NCBI RefSeq assembly: GCF_900142475.1
Contig: NZ_FRAY01000001.1
Coordinates: 640,515-704,514, forward strand
Source: Fibrobacter sp. UWH4
GTDB taxonomy: Bacteria; Fibrobacterota; Fibrobacteria; Fibrobacterales; Fibrobacteraceae
DNA length: 64,000 nucleotides
Reading direction: 5' to 3'
A program made the position numbers and the translations under genes. The notes below the pieces were generated by a model. That model saw nothing but the letters and a program-made list of their open reading frames with translations. It was not told the origin of the DNA and did not search any database. How positions within the stretch are numbered: position 1 is the stretch's first letter; each line of letters begins with the position of its first letter. This document shows, piece after piece, positions 63,615-64,000 of the stretch.

Positions 63615-64000
63615 ATGAAAACGATAAAGAAACTCGGCTTGGTGAGCGCTGTAGCTTTTGCAATGCTTGCGTTCTCGGCTTGCGATGACTCTTCGTCGGC
63701 GGGTGGCGACGATAATGAAACATCTGCTGTTGAGTCGTCTTCAAGCGTAAAGGACTCTGATTCCACCGAAGAGTCATCCTCTTCGATTGACAGGAAGTCT
63801 TCGGGTAACGAAACCAAAGACAAATCATCGAGTAGTGAGAATAAGTCTAGCAGTTCCGCAAAAGAAACAAAAGTCTCTTCTGATTCCAAGAGTTCAAGTT
63901 CCGTGAAGTCAGGAGATTCTTCTAGCAGCAAGAAGGATGTATCTAGTTCGTCGGTCAATTCTTCGTCAAGTGTCAAGTCTAGCAGCAGTTCTTCCGTGAA
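63615..64000 (+). CDS. FISUMP-family lipoprotein C, 3' end outside window
   Basis: The frame is open from ATG 63615 to the window edge. The signal MKTIKKLGLVSAVAFAMLAF ends in the lipobox SAC (Cys 23), different from A and B. From DDSSSA on, the Ser-rich linker is nearly the same at DNA level as in A and B (for example GACTCTGATTCCACCGAAG). The FISUMP domain, if present, lies beyond the edge. CAGGAGAATGGATA provides the ribosome site. Confidence 0.85.
   Translation, partial: MKTIKKLGLVSAVAFAMLAFSACDDSSSAGGDDNETSAVESSSSVKDSDSTEESSSSIDRKSSGNETKDKSSSSENKSSSSAKETKVSSDSKSSSSVKSGDSSSSKKDVSSSSVNSSSSVKSSSSSSV

Overview
The window reads as a chromosomal piece of a Fibrobacter-like bacterium. The best taxonomic clue is a set of three serine-linker lipoproteins; two show a C-terminal FISUMP domain (Fibrobacter succinogenes major paralogous domain) and the third is cut off before it. 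A biotin operon starting from pimelate, Shine-Dalgarno-led genes and many short dispersed hairpin repeats between genes fit this. No rRNA, tRNA, CRISPR array or insertion sequence was seen.

Left part (1-22 kb): the end of a bioW-bioF-bioD biotin operon; a LysR regulator; a complete type I restriction-modification locus (hsdM, hsdS, hsdR) with a YhcG-like nuclease behind it; a run of housekeeping and transport genes (flavin oxidoreductase, alpha/beta-hydrolase lipoprotein, YjbR-like protein, DUF2798 membrane protein, Bcr/CflA exporter, Na/Pi-type transporter, cyclophilin-like lipoprotein); then a candidate ADP-ribosylation operon with a metallo-beta-lactamase-like protein, an Rrf2 regulator, a zinc macrodomain hydrolase and a class M sirtuin.

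Right part (23-64 kb): a large surface and secretion locus that I read as about two and a half tandem copies of one modular unit. In plus-strand order a unit holds: type I secretion parts on the minus strand (tolC, adaptor, GAF-HlyD); a minus-strand accessory slot (slot 1); a class II CRP-type promoter; a mini-protein with a LEPR-type leader; a FISUMP lipoprotein; a long LEPR-leader protein; and a plus-strand accessory slot (slot 2) abutting the next tolC. In unit I the long protein is 798 aa; in unit II it is a 5900-aa RTX adhesin. Between units I and II the secretion genes are reduced to a 184-bp fossil that joins the last 38 codons of tolC to the first 11 codons of hlyD. Unit III is a variant and runs off the window.

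The slots hold different ATPase, nuclease and nucleotide-chemistry genes in each unit: AAA ATPase + Toprim-like + DUF262 (slot 1, I); PRTase-like + NADAR (slot 1, II); Septu-like ATPase + HNH (slot 2, I); AAA ATPase + PD-(D/E)XK-like protein (slot 2, II); and, in III, an AAA-type protein with a damaged Walker A. The unit backbone is conserved while the slot contents differ completely. This looks like a secretion/adhesin locus that also serves as an exchange site for putative anti-phage modules, and it is the most interesting feature here. Function is inferred from motifs and layout; no database search was possible.
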